A stretch of 52,697 nucleotides of DNA from Alphaproteobacteria bacterium HGW-Alphaproteobacteria-14 (GCA_002842925.1 PHEL01000018.1:1-52697), one strand, 5' to 3'. Shown: positions 1 through 8,663, numbered from the stretch's first letter. Numbers and translations are program-made. The notes: generated by a model not told the origin, from the sequence alone.

Positions 1-119
1 GGACCGGGCTATCGATGGGCCAATGGCTGACTATACCGCTGATACTGACTGGATTGATTGTCGTGTTCTTCGCGCTGCGGAACAAACCGCTGGCGAGCGG
101 GGGCGTGCAACCGACCTGA
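1..119 (+). CDS. lgt: prolipoprotein diacylglyceryl transferase, C-terminal end (partial)
   Basis: Only the last 38 codons are present, in frame 3, ending at a TGA at 117-119; the gene enters from the left edge and is absent from the ORF track. The residues GLSMGQWLTIPLIL followed by a hydrophobic run match the last membrane helix of Lgt, the inner-membrane enzyme that moves diacylglycerol from phosphatidylglycerol onto the lipobox cysteine of prolipoproteins. In sphingomonads lgt commonly precedes a MidA-type methyltransferase gene, and that is what follows here, which supports the call. The downstream ORF's only ATG lies inside this coding region in another frame. Identification rests on a short tail, so confidence is moderate. 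Confidence 0.72.
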   Translation, partial: TGLSMGQWLTIPLILTGLIVVFFALRNKPLASGGVQPT

Positions 120-2050
120 CCGCTGAGCCGGGGGCTGGCGGCGCGCGCGCGTGGAAAAGCGCGCTGCGGCTGATCGATCCCGAGTCTGAGGCCGATCGCG
201 AAGCGGCGCGCGCTGAGGCAAAAGCTGCCATCCGCGCCAAGGCGGACGCCGAAGCCAGGGCGCTTGCCGAGCAACAAGCCCGCGAACAGGCCCAAGCCGA
301 AGCGGAGGCCAAGGCCAAAGCTGCCCTCGAAGCGCAGGACAAGGCCCGCCGCGAAGCCGAAACACGCCGGAAATCCGAAGCCGAAGCGGAGGCCAAGGCC
401 AAGTCTCGTGCAGAACAGGAGGCGCGCCTCAAGGCCCAAGCCGCCGAGAAGGCCCGCGCCGAAGCAGAAGCCAAGGCCAAGGCCAAGGCAGAAGCCGAAC
501 AACGCGCTCGCGCCGAACGCGAAGCCCGCGAACGGGCTGCTGCTGAAGCCAAAGCCAAAGCAGCGGCCGAAGAAAGGGCACGCAAGGAAGCCGAAGCCAA
601 GGCCAAAGCAGCGGCCAAAGCCAAGGCCGAGGCTGAAGATCAAGCACGCCGCGAGGCCGCCGCCGCCGCCGCCGCCGAAGAACAGGCCCGCCGCGAAGCC
701 GAAGCGCGTAAACAAGCTGAAGCCAAGGCGCGCGCCAAAGCCAAGGCCGAAGCAGAAGCAAAAGCCCGCGCGGCAGCAGAGGAGAAAGCGCGCCGCGCAG
801 CCGAAGCGCGCGCTGAACGCGAGGCTCGCGAAAAGGCCGCTGCCGCTGCCGCTGCCGCTGCCGAAGCCAAGGCCAAGGCCAAGGCAGAAGCCGAAGAGCG
901 CGCCCGCCAGGAAGCCGAAGCTGCCGAAGCCGCTGCCTTGGCCGCCGCAAAACAAGCCGCCGCCGAAGAACAGGCCCGGCTCGAAGCCGAAGTCGCCGCG
1001 CGCGCCAATGTTGATGTCGGCAAGGCCCTGCGCCGCCTGATCCGCGAAACCGGCCCGATCAGCCTTGCGCATTATATGGGCGAAAGCAACGCGCGCTATT
1101 ATGCCAGCCGCGATCCGCTGGGCGATCAGGGCGATTTCATCACCGCGCCGGAAGTCAGCCAGATGTTCGGGGAACTGGTCGGGCTATGGCTGGCGGATCT
1201 GTGGGTGCGGATGGGCAGCCGCAAACACATCCACTATGTCGAACTTGGCCCCGGTCGCGGTACGCTGGCGCGCGATGCGCTCAGCACGGCGGCGCGCTAT
1301 GAATTCGCGCCTCAGGTGCACTTTGTCGAAACCTCGGCAACCTTGCGTGGGCTCCAGCGAGAGACATTTCCCGGCTGCCATCACCACCACGATCTTTCGA
1401 CCTTGCCCGATGATGCCCCGCTGCTGGTTGTCGCTAACGAATTTTTCGACGCATTGCCGATCCATCAACTGGTGCGCTCGGCCGATGGCTGGTTTGAACG
1501 GGTGGTCGGCCTGGAAGGCGACGCCTTCGCCTTTGGCACAGGCAAGGAGCGGATGGATCATCTGGTGCCATCAGGCTGGGTGCGCGCCAGTCAGGGATCG
1601 ATGATCGAAACCAGTCCGGCGGCCGTGGCGGTGATGGGCGAACTTGCGCAGCGACTGACCAATCAGGGCGGGGCGGCGCTGATCATCGATTATGGGCAGA
1701 CCGAATTGCGCGCCGGATCGACATTGCAGGCGATCAAGGCGCATCAGAAGGTCGATGTCTTCGCGCATCCGGGTGATGCCGATATCACCGCGCATGTCGA
1801 TTTCGAACTGCTCCAGCAGATCGCCCGCCAGCACGGTGCTGACGTGATGGGGGTGCAGATGCAGGGCGAATGGCTGCGGCAGATGGGGATCGACACGCGG
1901 CTGGAAGCGCTGCAACGCCGCAACCCCAAAGAGGCTGACAAGCTCAAACGTCAGCGCGACCGGCTGGTGGAATCGACCCATATGGGCACCTTGTTCAAAG
2001 TGCTCGGCATGTGCGGGCGGCGCTGGCCGTTCGGGGTGGGGTTTGAATAG
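23..2050 (+). CDS. MidA/NDUFAF7-family SAM-dependent methyltransferase with long TolA-like N-terminal extension
   Basis: The C-terminal part (about residues 330-675) is a full-length MidA/NDUFAF7-family methyltransferase: RETGPISLAHYM start region, GDFITAPEVSQMFGEL, a motif I glycine loop ELGPGRGTL near residue 408, and an MGTLFKVL tail. Mitochondrial NDUFAF7 methylates an arginine of a complex I subunit; the bacterial substrate is not certain. Residues of about 55-328 are almost only Ala, Glu, Lys, Arg and Gln, like TolA domain II, and should form one very long charged helix or coiled coil. The sole in-frame ATG is at 23, overlapping lgt in another frame by 97 bp with no visible ribosome site; otherwise only a TTG at 938 precedes the enzyme domain. 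The true start is therefore unresolved. Confidence 0.8.
   Translation: MADYTADTDWIDCRVLRAAEQTAGERGRATDLTAEPGAGGARAWKSALRLIDPESEADREAARAEAKAAIRAKADAEARALAEQQAREQAQAEAEAKAKAALEAQDKARREAETRRKSEAEAEAKAKSRAEQEARLKAQAAEKARAEAEAKAKAKAEAEQRARAEREARERAAAEAKAKAAAEERARKEAEAKAKAAAKAKAEAEDQARREAAAAAAAEEQARREAEARKQAEAKARAKAKAEAEAKARAAAEEKARRAAEARAEREAREKAAAAAAAAAEAKAKAKAEAEERARQEAEAAEAAALAAAKQAAAEEQARLEAEVAARANVDVGKALRRLIRETGPISLAHYMGESNARYYASRDPLGDQGDFITAPEVSQMFGELVGLWLADLWVRMGSRKHIHYVELGPGRGTLARDALSTAARYEFAPQVHFVETSATLRGLQRETFPGCHHHHDLSTLPDDAPLLVVANEFFDALPIHQLVRSADGWFERVVGLEGDAFAFGTGKERMDHLVPSGWVRASQGSMIETSPAAVAVMGELAQRLTNQGGAALIIDYGQTELRAGSTLQAIKAHQKVDVFAHPGDADITAHVDFELLQQIARQHGADVMGVQMQGEWLRQMGIDTRLEALQRRNPKEADKLKRQRDRLVESTHMGTLFKVLGMCGRRWPFGVGFE
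467..895 (+). repeat. Internal repeat tract of the MidA extension (exact 33-nt copies at 467-499 and 863-895)
   Basis: The stretch from roughly 185 to 990 is built from GCC, GAA, AAG and CGC codons. An exact 33-nt sequence coding EAKAKAKAEAE occurs at 467-499 and again at 863-895, 396 nt apart, which is exactly 12 units of 33 nt (eleven residues). Degenerate versions lie between them. This suggests growth by duplication of an 11-residue unit. The low complexity also removes stop codons from all frames, which explains the many overlapping ORF-track entries here. Confidence 0.7.
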
Positions 2051-2071
2051 GGCCATGACCTTCGGCCCGCA

Positions 2072-3610
2072 TTAAAGCCCCGCTTTTGCTGCCAGTTGTG
2101 CCGCCGCCGCCTTTGGTGTCATTTTGGCAGTGTCTTCGCGATCAACCGCAAGATTGGCCTCGCGCATTGCCTCAACGCTGATTGCGCCGACCAGCGGTTC
2201 CAGCGCGGCGATCACGCCTTCGTCCCCGGCGATCCGGGGCGACAGCATCAGCATCGCGTCATAGCTCGGCAGTGCGCCCTTGGGATCGGCCAGCACCACC
2301 AGCTTGTCCGCCGCAATCCGTCCGTCGGACGTATAAGCGCTGATAACGTCAGCCTCGCCCGATTTCAGTGCATTATACATAAACGTCGGCGCGAAATTGC
2401 GCGTCCCGGCGAAGCGCAAGCCATAGGCATCGCGCACCGCGATCCATTCGGGCCGCTCGAAAAACTCCGGGTCGCCGCCCACCGTCAGGCGCGGCGCGAC
2501 GGCGACCAGGTCGGAGAGCGAGGCCACCCCCAATTCCGCCGCCCGGTCGCTGCGCATGGCGAAGGCATAGGCGTTTTCGAACCCCAGACGGCCCAGCACC
2601 TTCACCCCGTTTGTTTGCCATTCCCATTCGCGGATGGTTTCATACATCGCCTCACGCCCCGGATTGTCCGCGCGTTTGAGGTAATTCGTCCAGATCGTGC
2701 CGGTGTAATCGACCGAGATATCAATGGCGGAGGACGCGACCGCCGAATGCACCACCGCGCTGCCCAGCCCGTCGCGATATTCGACTGCGTAACCCGCTGC
2801 CTCCAAGCGCGCACCGATCAATTGGGCGAGGATATATTGTTCGGAAAACTGCTTGGAGGCGATGACGATGCGGCGTTCATCGTTGCCGGCTCCTTGCGCC
2901 CATAGTGCAGCGAGGATGCCCATCACCACCACCGCAGCCCCGCCAAAGGTCATCCAGCGCGACCGTTTCGCCAGCCCCACCTCGATCACCCACAGCAGAT
3001 TATCCGCCGCCAGCGCCAGCCCCGCGCTGGCAAGGCACCCCGCCAGCACCAGCGCCCAGTTCTGCGTCTGCAAACCGGCAAAGATCGGATCGCCAAGGCT
3101 CGGCTGGCCGATGGTGGTGGCGAGCGTTGCCGCGCCGATGGTCCACACGCTTGCGGTGCGGATCCCGGCCATGATGAAGGGCGCGGACAGCGGTGCCTCG
3201 ACCAGTGTCAGTTTCTGCCACTTGGTCATGCCGACGCCGTCCGCCGCTTCGAGCACGCCGGGGTCGAGATTGGCCTGCGCGGTCACCGCGTTGCGCAGGA
3301 TCGGAAGCAGCGCATAGAGCGTCAGCGCCATCAGCGCGGGCAGAAACCCGAGCGTCGGCAGGCCTTCACCGAACACCGCGCGCAAGGACAGCAGCAGCGG
3401 GAAGAACAGCGCCAGCAGCGCCAGCGCGGGGATGGTCTGGACAAGGCTCGCCAGCCCCAAGGTGATCCGCGCCACCACCGGCGAACGGCTGGCCCACACC
3501 GCCATCGGCAGCGCAATCAGCATGGCGAGGCCGATCGCGCTGGCCGACAGCACCACGTGCGCCGCCAGCTTGTCACCCAGGCCGGGGAGGATGTCCCAGA
3601 TATCGCCCAT
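2072..3610 (-). CDS. Osmoprotectant/betaine ABC transporter, fused permease and substrate-binding protein
   Basis: This is a two-part protein of 512 aa. Residues 1-215 are a ProW/OpuCB-type permease with several membrane helices and the EAA loop that contacts the ATPase (EAADGVGMTKWQKLTLVEAP). After another membrane segment (about 222-240), residues 245-512 form an OpuCC/OsmF-type binding domain (IVIASKQFSEQYILAQLIG, VDYTGTIWTNYL), tethered to the periplasmic face. The substrate is probably a quaternary amine such as glycine betaine, choline or carnitine, but cannot be fixed from sequence alone. Its start overlaps the stop of the ATPase gene as TGATG, so the pair should be translationally coupled. 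It converges on the methyltransferase gene with a 21-bp gap. Confidence 0.88.
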   Translation of the reverse strand: MGDIWDILPGLGDKLAAHVVLSASAIGLAMLIALPMAVWASRSPVVARITLGLASLVQTIPALALLALFFPLLLSLRAVFGEGLPTLGFLPALMALTLYALLPILRNAVTAQANLDPGVLEAADGVGMTKWQKLTLVEAPLSAPFIMAGIRTASVWTIGAATLATTIGQPSLGDPIFAGLQTQNWALVLAGCLASAGLALAADNLLWVIEVGLAKRSRWMTFGGAAVVVMGILAALWAQGAGNDERRIVIASKQFSEQYILAQLIGARLEAAGYAVEYRDGLGSAVVHSAVASSAIDISVDYTGTIWTNYLKRADNPGREAMYETIREWEWQTNGVKVLGRLGFENAYAFAMRSDRAAELGVASLSDLVAVAPRLTVGGDPEFFERPEWIAVRDAYGLRFAGTRNFAPTFMYNALKSGEADVISAYTSDGRIAADKLVVLADPKGALPSYDAMLMLSPRIAGDEGVIAALEPLVGAISVEAMREANLAVDREDTAKMTPKAAAAQLAAKAGL

Positions 3611-4389
3611 CAGGTGCGGCTTCCCCCAAGGCCCTCTAACGCGGCGAGCCGTTCAGCCTGTTCACGCGGCACCGCGACAAGGCCCTGGGCGATTGCACCG
3701 CCAGCCCCTGCCAGCAGCGCGCGCGGGGTTTCATCCGCCACCAGCCGTCCGCCGTCCATCACCAGCACCCGGTCAGCCAGCAGCAGCGCTTCGGCCATGT
3801 CGTGCGTCACCATCACCGTGGTGAGGTCGAGCCGTTCATGCAACTCGCGCACCTTGGCGCCCAGCGCGTCGCGGGTGACCGGATCGAGCGCGCCAAAGGG
3901 TTCGTCCATCAGCAGCAGTTCCGGCCCGCCCGCCAGCGCCCGCGCCACGCCGACCCGCTGACGCTGACCGCCGGAAAGTTCATCGGGCATCCGGCTCGCC
4001 ATCGCCGGTTCGAGTTCGACCAGCGCCAGCAGCTGCGCGATTCGCTCGGGCGGCAGCTTTTCGCCAGCCAGCCTTGGCCCGATGGCGATGTTTTCGCCAA
4101 CCGGGAAATGCGGGAACAGGCCCACCCCCTGAAACACATAGCCGACCCGGCGGCGCAGGCGCGCAGGGTTGAGCGCGCTTACATCCTCGCCGCCGAACAG
4201 CACCCGGCCTTCACTCGGCGCTACCAGCGTGTTGACCGTTTTGAGCAGCGTCGACTTGCCCGATCCCGATGCGCCGACCAGCGCCACGAAACTCCCCGCC
4301 GCAATGTCGCAGGTAACGCCGCCGACCGCGGTGATTGCCCCAAAGCGGCAGATCACCCTGTCGAACTGGAGAATGGGTGCGGCGGTCAT
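3610..4389 (-). CDS. Osmoprotectant ABC transporter ATP-binding protein
   Basis: A 259-aa ABC ATPase of the ProV/OpuCA class that powers the fused permease/binding protein next door. The Walker A is GASGSGKSTLL, the Q-loop GYVFQGVGLFPHF, the signature LSGGQRQRVGVARAL, the Walker B LLLMDEPFGALD, and the switch histidine lies in VMVTHDM. It lacks the long C-terminal CBS tail of E. coli ProV, as in the shorter OsmV-like forms. It is first in a two-gene operon. The 114-bp gap before the divergent acyl-CoA dehydrogenase gene should hold both promoters; I see no clear operator there. Confidence 0.9.
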   Translation of the reverse strand: MTAAPILQFDRVICRFGAITAVGGVTCDIAAGSFVALVGASGSGKSTLLKTVNTLVAPSEGRVLFGGEDVSALNPARLRRRVGYVFQGVGLFPHFPVGENIAIGPRLAGEKLPPERIAQLLALVELEPAMASRMPDELSGGQRQRVGVARALAGGPELLLMDEPFGALDPVTRDALGAKVRELHERLDLTTVMVTHDMAEALLLADRVLVMDGGRLVADETPRALLAGAGGAIAQGLVAVPREQAERLAALEGLGGSRT

Positions 4390-4503
4390 CGGCTGGAGGT
4401 TAGCGATGATCAGGCGATTGTGCCAGCTTTGCCCGATTGGCCTTTGCAGCGCCGCTTGCTATGCGCATTGTCAGAACGATCATTTCACCGCCGGGAACAA
4501 ATC

Positions 4504-5670
4504 ATGCGCGCCACCCCCGATTTCGATTTCCAGCTTGGCGAAGCTGCGGAGATGATCCGCGACAGCACCGCGCGCTTTGCTGACGAACAGATTGCACCGT
4601 TGGCGGAGCGCACCGACCGCGAAGACCGCTTCCCGCGCGAGCTGTGGGAGCCGATGGGCGCGCTGGGCCTGCACGGCATTACGGTCGAGGAAGAATGGGG
4701 CGGGCTGGGGCTGGGCTATCTCGAACACGTGATCGCGGTCGAGGAAGTCAGCCGCGCGTCGGCCAGCGTCGGGCTTTCCTATGGCGCACATTCCAACCTC
4801 TGCCTCAACCAGATCCGCCGCTGGGGGAATGACGAGCAGAAGGCCAGGTATCTGCCGAAACTGATTTCGGGCGAACACGTCGGCAGCCTCGCCATGTCGG
4901 AAGCGGGCGCGGGGTCGGACGTGGTCTCGATGAAGCTCAAGGCCGAAGCAGTGCAGGGCGGCTACGTCCTTAATGGCACCAAGTTCTGGATCACCAACGC
5001 GCCGGAAGCCGATACGCTGGTGGTCTATGCCAAGACCGACGGCCACGCCGGATCGCGCGGCATCACCGCCTTCCTGATCGAGAAGGGCGATGAAGGATTT
5101 TCCATCGGCCAGAAGATCAGCAAGGTCGGGATGAAAGGCTCGCCCACCGCCGAGCTGGTGTTTTCGGACTGCTTCATCCCCGAAGACCGCATCATGGGGC
5201 CATTGAACGGCGGGGTCGGCGTGCTGATGAGCGGGCTGGATTATGAACGCGTGGTACTCGCCGGGTTGCAGCTGGGCATCATGCAGGCGTGCCTCGACAC
5301 GGTGATCCCGTATCTGCGCGAGAGGAAGCAGTTCGGAAAGCCGATCGGCTCGTTCCAGCTGATGCAGGCCAAGGTCGCCGATATGTATGTCGCCCTGCAA
5401 TCGGCCCGCGCCTACACCTATGCGGTGGCGAAGGCCTGTGACGCCGGGCAGACGACGCGCTTCGATGCGGCGGGGGTGATTTTGCTGGCGAGCGAAAACG
5501 CCTTCAAGGTTGCCGCCGAAAGCGTGCAGGCGCTGGGCGGGGCGGGCTATACCACCGACTGGCCGGTCGAACGCTATATGCGCGACGCCAAGCTGCTCGA
5601 CATCGGCGCGGGCACGAATGAGATCCGCCGGATGCTGATCGGGCGCGAATTGATTGGAGCAGCAGGATGA
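4504..5670 (+). CDS. ivd: Isovaleryl-CoA dehydrogenase
   Basis: A 388-aa FAD acyl-CoA dehydrogenase catalysing isovaleryl-CoA to 3-methylcrotonyl-CoA in leucine breakdown. The family segments SLAMSEAGAGSDVVSMKL, FWITNAPEADTLVVYAKT and DIGAGTNEIRRMLIGREL are present. The glutamate in LDYERVVLAGLQLG sits where isovaleryl-CoA dehydrogenases carry their catalytic base, unlike medium-chain enzymes. The ORF track opens at 3802, but that extension runs antisense over the ABC ATPase. The ATG at 4504 gives the expected family length. It overlaps the next gene as ATGA and is followed in the same operon by the methylcrotonyl-CoA carboxylase beta subunit, the next enzyme of the pathway. Confidence 0.93.
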   Translation: MRATPDFDFQLGEAAEMIRDSTARFADEQIAPLAERTDREDRFPRELWEPMGALGLHGITVEEEWGGLGLGYLEHVIAVEEVSRASASVGLSYGAHSNLCLNQIRRWGNDEQKARYLPKLISGEHVGSLAMSEAGAGSDVVSMKLKAEAVQGGYVLNGTKFWITNAPEADTLVVYAKTDGHAGSRGITAFLIEKGDEGFSIGQKISKVGMKGSPTAELVFSDCFIPEDRIMGPLNGGVGVLMSGLDYERVVLAGLQLGIMQACLDTVIPYLRERKQFGKPIGSFQLMQAKVADMYVALQSARAYTYAVAKACDAGQTTRFDAAGVILLASENAFKVAAESVQALGGAGYTTDWPVERYMRDAKLLDIGAGTNEIRRMLIGRELIGAAG

Positions 5671-5969
5671 GCGACGACGATTACGTTTACGATGAAGCCA
5701 GCGGCGAGTGGCTGCCTGCGTCCGAACTGGCGGCCAAGCGCGCGGCGGAGGATGCTGTCGAAGTGCGCGATGCGGTCGGCAATCTGCTGGCCGATGGCGA
5801 TGCGGTGACGCTGATCAAGGATCTTGAGGTCAAGGGCGCGGGCCAGACGCTGAAGCAAGGCACGCTGATCAAGTCGATCCGCCTGACCGGCGACGCGCAG
5901 GAAATCGACTGCAAATATCCCGGCATCAAGGGCCTCGTCCTGCGGGCCGAATTTGTGCGGAAACGGTGA
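5667..5969 (+). CDS. PhnA-domain protein
   Basis: A 100-aa protein matching the C-terminal domain of the PhnA/YjdM family: AVGNLLADGDAVTLIKDLEVKG, then TLKQGTLIKSIRL and [22 protein letters not shown]. The usual N-terminal zinc ribbon is missing and is replaced by a short acidic lead, so this is a single-domain version. Despite the family name, a direct phosphonate role is unproven and nothing here suggests phosphonate metabolism. It is coupled to ivd by an ATGA overlap and to the next gene by a GTGA overlap, so it is co-transcribed with leucine-degradation genes. Confidence 0.8.
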   Translation: MSDDDYVYDEASGEWLPASELAAKRAAEDAVEVRDAVGNLLADGDAVTLIKDLEVKGAGQTLKQGTLIKSIRLTGDAQEIDCKYPGIKGLVLRAEFVRKR

Positions 5970-6394
5970 TCGTCGACGGCACCGTTCTGCTGCTGTTTTG
6001 CTCCGCTTGCGGCGCACGGCACCCCAATTTCCAGTTTTCGGGCGATACCGACATGGACATGGATGGACTTGGTTCGGCAGGTGATCGCACGGGGGCGCGG
6101 CTTGTCCTGTTTCGCGCCCTGCGCGGCGATGTGGAGGGTGCGTGGCTTGACGGGGAATTGCGGTCCGCAAGTCTGGCAAGCGTCACGCCGCTTGCGCCCT
6201 CAGCCAAAGGGCTGGACTTCGCGAGTTTCCGCAAGCTTTACCGACCGCCCGAGTTGAAATTCCACTGCCCTTGGTGCGATGCGGCGGAGATGGCCGTATC
6301 GCGGGAGATGACGCCAGCCGAATTTGTCGATGCCGGAGGACGGATCGACTTCATCGGCGCTATCGAATTACGTGAAGGACAAGCCTTTTCATGA
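5966..6394 (+). CDS. Hypothetical protein with paired CxxC motifs
   Basis: I do not recognise this 142-aa product. It carries CSACG near residue 12 and CPWCD near residue 100, a four-cysteine pattern suitable for binding zinc. No signal peptide is convincing. The start is a GTG whose last two bases belong to the stop of the PhnA-like gene (GTGA), and its own stop overlaps the mccB start (ATGA), so it is embedded in the leucine operon. Codon use is like its neighbours. A role in protein or RNA binding is possible, but there is no direct evidence. Confidence 0.7.
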   Translation: MIVDGTVLLLFCSACGARHPNFQFSGDTDMDMDGLGSAGDRTGARLVLFRALRGDVEGAWLDGELRSASLASVTPLAPSAKGLDFASFRKLYRPPELKFHCPWCDAAEMAVSREMTPAEFVDAGGRIDFIGAIELREGQAFS

Positions 6395-7998
6395 CCGCCC
6401 CCACGCTCACCACCAAACTCGACCGGGAGAGCCCCGAGGCCAAGGCGCGGTTTACGTATAACCACGCGCTCACGCAGGAACTGCGCGCCGCTGTGGCCGA
6501 AGCCGCGCTCGGCGGGCCGGAGAAGCATCGCGAACGCCACGTGTCGCGCGGGAAGCTGCTGCCGCGCGAGCGGGTGGAGCGGTTGCTCGATCCGGGTTCG
6601 CCCTTGCTTGAGATCGGGCAATTGGCGGCGAACGGCATGTACGAGGGTGACGTCAACGGTGCCTCGATCATCTGCGGCGTGGGGCGCGTTTCGGGGCGGC
6701 AGTGCATGATCGTGTGCAATGACGCGACCGTGAAGGGCGGCACCTATTACCCGATGACGGTCAAGAAGCACCTGCGCGCGCAGGAGATCGCGCAGGAGAA
6801 CCGCCTGCCGTGCATCTACCTCGTCGACAGCGGCGGGGCGAACCTGCCGCATCAGAGCGAGGTCTTCCCTGACCGTGACCATTTCGGGCGGATCTTCTTC
6901 AATCAGGCGAATATGAGCGCGCTCGGCATTCCGCAGATCGCCTGCGTGATGGGCAGCTGCACCGCCGGGGGCGCATACGTGCCTGCCATGTCCGACGAGA
7001 GCGTGATCGTGCGCAACCAGAGCACGATCTTCCTCGCCGGCCCGCCGCTGGTGAAGGCCGCGACCGGCGAGGAAATCACCGCCGAAGACTTGGGCGGCGG
7101 TGACCTCCACGCCAAGAAATCGGGCGTGGTCGATCACCTCGCGGAGAATGACGAACACGCGCTCACCATCGTGCGCGATATCGTCAGCCACCTCGGCGCG
7201 AACACCGGCGCGGCCAAGGACATGGCGCTCAAAGACCCGCGCCCGCCCAAGTTCGACGCAGATGACCTCTACGCTATCATCCCCGATGACGTGCGCGCGC
7301 CCTATGACGTGAAGGAAGTGATCGCGCGGCTGGTCGACGGCTCTGAGTTTCACGAGTTCAAGGCGCATTACGGCTCCACGCTGGTGTGCGGTTTTGCGCA
7401 TATCTGGGGGATGCCGGTTGCGATTCTGGCGAACAACGGCGTGCTGTTTTCCGAAAGCGCACAGAAGGGCGCGCATTTCATTGAACTGGCGTGCCAGCGC
7501 CGCATTCCGCTGCTGTTCCTCCAGAATATCAGCGGCTTCATGGTGGGCGGCAAATACGAGGCGGAAGGCATCGCCAAGCACGGCGCGAAGCTCGTCACCG
7601 CCGTCGCCACCGCCACCGTGCCCAAACTCACCGTGGTGATCGGCGGGAGCTTCGGCGCGGGGAACTACGGGATGTGCGGGCGGGCCTATAGCCCACGCTT
7701 CATGTTCACCTGGCCCAACGCGCGCATTTCGGTGATGGGCGGCGAGCAGGCAGCATCCGTGCTCGCCACCGTCCACCGCGACGCCGACACATGGGACGAA
7801 GCCGCGACCGAGGCCTTCAAGGCCCCGATCCGCCAGAAATACGAGGACGAAGGCAACCCCTATTACGCCACCGCCCGACTGTGGGACGACGGCGTGGTCG
7901 ACCCGGTGCAGACGCGGGATGTGCTGGGGCTGGCGTTGGCGGCGTGCCTTGAGGCACCGATTGCGGAGCGGCCCGCGTTTGGGGTGTTCAGGATGTGA
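6391..7998 (+). CDS. mccB: Methylcrotonoyl-CoA carboxylase beta (carboxyltransferase) subunit
   Basis: This 535-aa biotin-dependent carboxyltransferase moves CO2 from biotin to 3-methylcrotonyl-CoA, making 3-methylglutaconyl-CoA, the step after isovaleryl-CoA dehydrogenase. Typical segments are [19 protein letters not shown], a long [36 protein letters not shown] and [19 protein letters not shown], with full family length. The methylcrotonyl type is favoured over propionyl-CoA carboxylase by the [12 protein letters not shown] region and by the neighbouring ivd. The alpha (biotin carboxylase) subunit needed for activity is not in this window; the following gene is an unrelated orphan overlapping the stop codon. 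Confidence 0.93.
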   Translation: MTAPTLTTKLDRESPEAKARFTYNHALTQELRAAVAEAALGGPEKHRERHVSRGKLLPRERVERLLDPGSPLLEIGQLAANGMYEGDVNGASIICGVGRVSGRQCMIVCNDATVKGGTYYPMTVKKHLRAQEIAQENRLPCIYLVDSGGANLPHQSEVFPDRDHFGRIFFNQANMSALGIPQIACVMGSCTAGGAYVPAMSDESVIVRNQSTIFLAGPPLVKAATGEEITAEDLGGGDLHAKKSGVVDHLAENDEHALTIVRDIVSHLGANTGAAKDMALKDPRPPKFDADDLYAIIPDDVRAPYDVKEVIARLVDGSEFHEFKAHYGSTLVCGFAHIWGMPVAILANNGVLFSESAQKGAHFIELACQRRIPLLFLQNISGFMVGGKYEAEGIAKHGAKLVTAVATATVPKLTVVIGGSFGAGNYGMCGRAYSPRFMFTWPNARISVMGGEQAASVLATVHRDADTWDEAATEAFKAPIRQKYEDEGNPYYATARLWDDGVVDPVQTRDVLGLALAACLEAPIAERPAFGVFRM

Positions 7999-8585
7999 TG
8001 GGAGAACAGATGCAAATCGAAGAGGAGCGGGGCACGGTGCACAACAATGCCGCTGGTTTGGCAAAAGTGAAAAATCTGTTTTTGCTTTTCCTGCTTGTGG
8101 CGGTTCTTGCAACTGCCATTTGGCTTTTCCGTGGGTCTGTGGGCTGGCCAGTCGCTAGTGCGCTTGAAGACGAAAATGGAGCAAAAATTTCAGTTTATCG
8201 AAACGATTTCATAAGCACATCAGAAATTGTTTTCGATATCGTGGACGTCGATTATGCAGAATCTCCTTTAGGGATGACAAGGAAACTCTTGAAAGCTGCG
8301 GATGCATTGAAGGAGCACAACTTCGAGAGGGTCTTCCTCGCTCATCGTGGAGAAAAAAAGTTCTACCTAGATGGATATTATTTCCAAAGGCTCGGCAGAG
8401 AGCGTTCCTGGCAGAACCCGATCTATACCATCCGCACACTCCCAGAAAACGTCATGAGGCTCGATGGAAGCCCAGCCTATGGCTCGTGGACCGGTGGCTG
8501 GATTGGTGTAATGGGGCGGCAATTGGAAGATGCTAATCAGTTCCACCGAGATTGGTGGTTGTCTGATGAGATCTCAGGTTCGTGA
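7998..8585 (+). CDS. Orphan single-pass membrane protein, AT-richer than neighbours
   Basis: I do not recognise this protein of about 195 aa. One membrane helix (KNLFLLFLLVAVLATAIWLF, about residues 27-46) is followed by a roughly 145-residue domain rich in aromatic and charged residues, probably extracytoplasmic. The DNA is visibly poorer in G+C, with runs such as caaaaatttcag, and codons differ from mccB. Its ATG overlaps the mccB stop as TGATG; an ATG at 8010 is an alternative start. It occupies the place where the rest of the leucine operon would be expected. Recent acquisition is an inference from composition and position. Confidence 0.75.
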   Translation: MGEQMQIEEERGTVHNNAAGLAKVKNLFLLFLLVAVLATAIWLFRGSVGWPVASALEDENGAKISVYRNDFISTSEIVFDIVDVDYAESPLGMTRKLLKAADALKEHNFERVFLAHRGEKKFYLDGYYFQRLGRERSWQNPIYTIRTLPENVMRLDGSPAYGSWTGGWIGVMGRQLEDANQFHRDWWLSDEISGS

Positions 8586-8619
8586 TTCCTTAGCTAACCC
8601 CACGCGCCCCCTTGCGTAA

Positions 8620-8653
8620 CTCCCCCGATTACGGGCACATACGCTTGGGGGAG
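8620..8653 (+). promoter_or_regulatory. Inverted repeat that could mask the ribosome-binding site of the next gene
   Basis: CTCCCCC at 8620-8626 is perfectly complementary to GGGGGAG at 8647-8653 with a 20-nt loop, and flanking GTAA/TTAC can extend it with a bulge. The right arm is the purine-rich Shine-Dalgarno region of the TTG-initiated acyltransferase gene at 8664. If the hairpin forms in the mRNA it would hide the ribosome site; regulation through it is inference. Confidence 0.4.
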
Positions 8654-8663
8654 GGATTACACT

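Noticed and set aside
31-624. Minus-strand ORF of 197 aa opposite the repeat tract
   Set aside because: It is a by-product of the low-complexity GCC/GAA/AAG codons, which remove stops in several frames; composition is unlike a protein.
4480-5400. 306-aa minus-strand ORF opposite ivd
   Set aside because: It is antisense to a strongly conserved acyl-CoA dehydrogenase and has no recognisable domain.
6238-8112. 624-aa minus-strand ORF opposite mccB
   Set aside because: High GC leaves the antisense frame open; no domain or start signal is evident, while mccB is conserved throughout.
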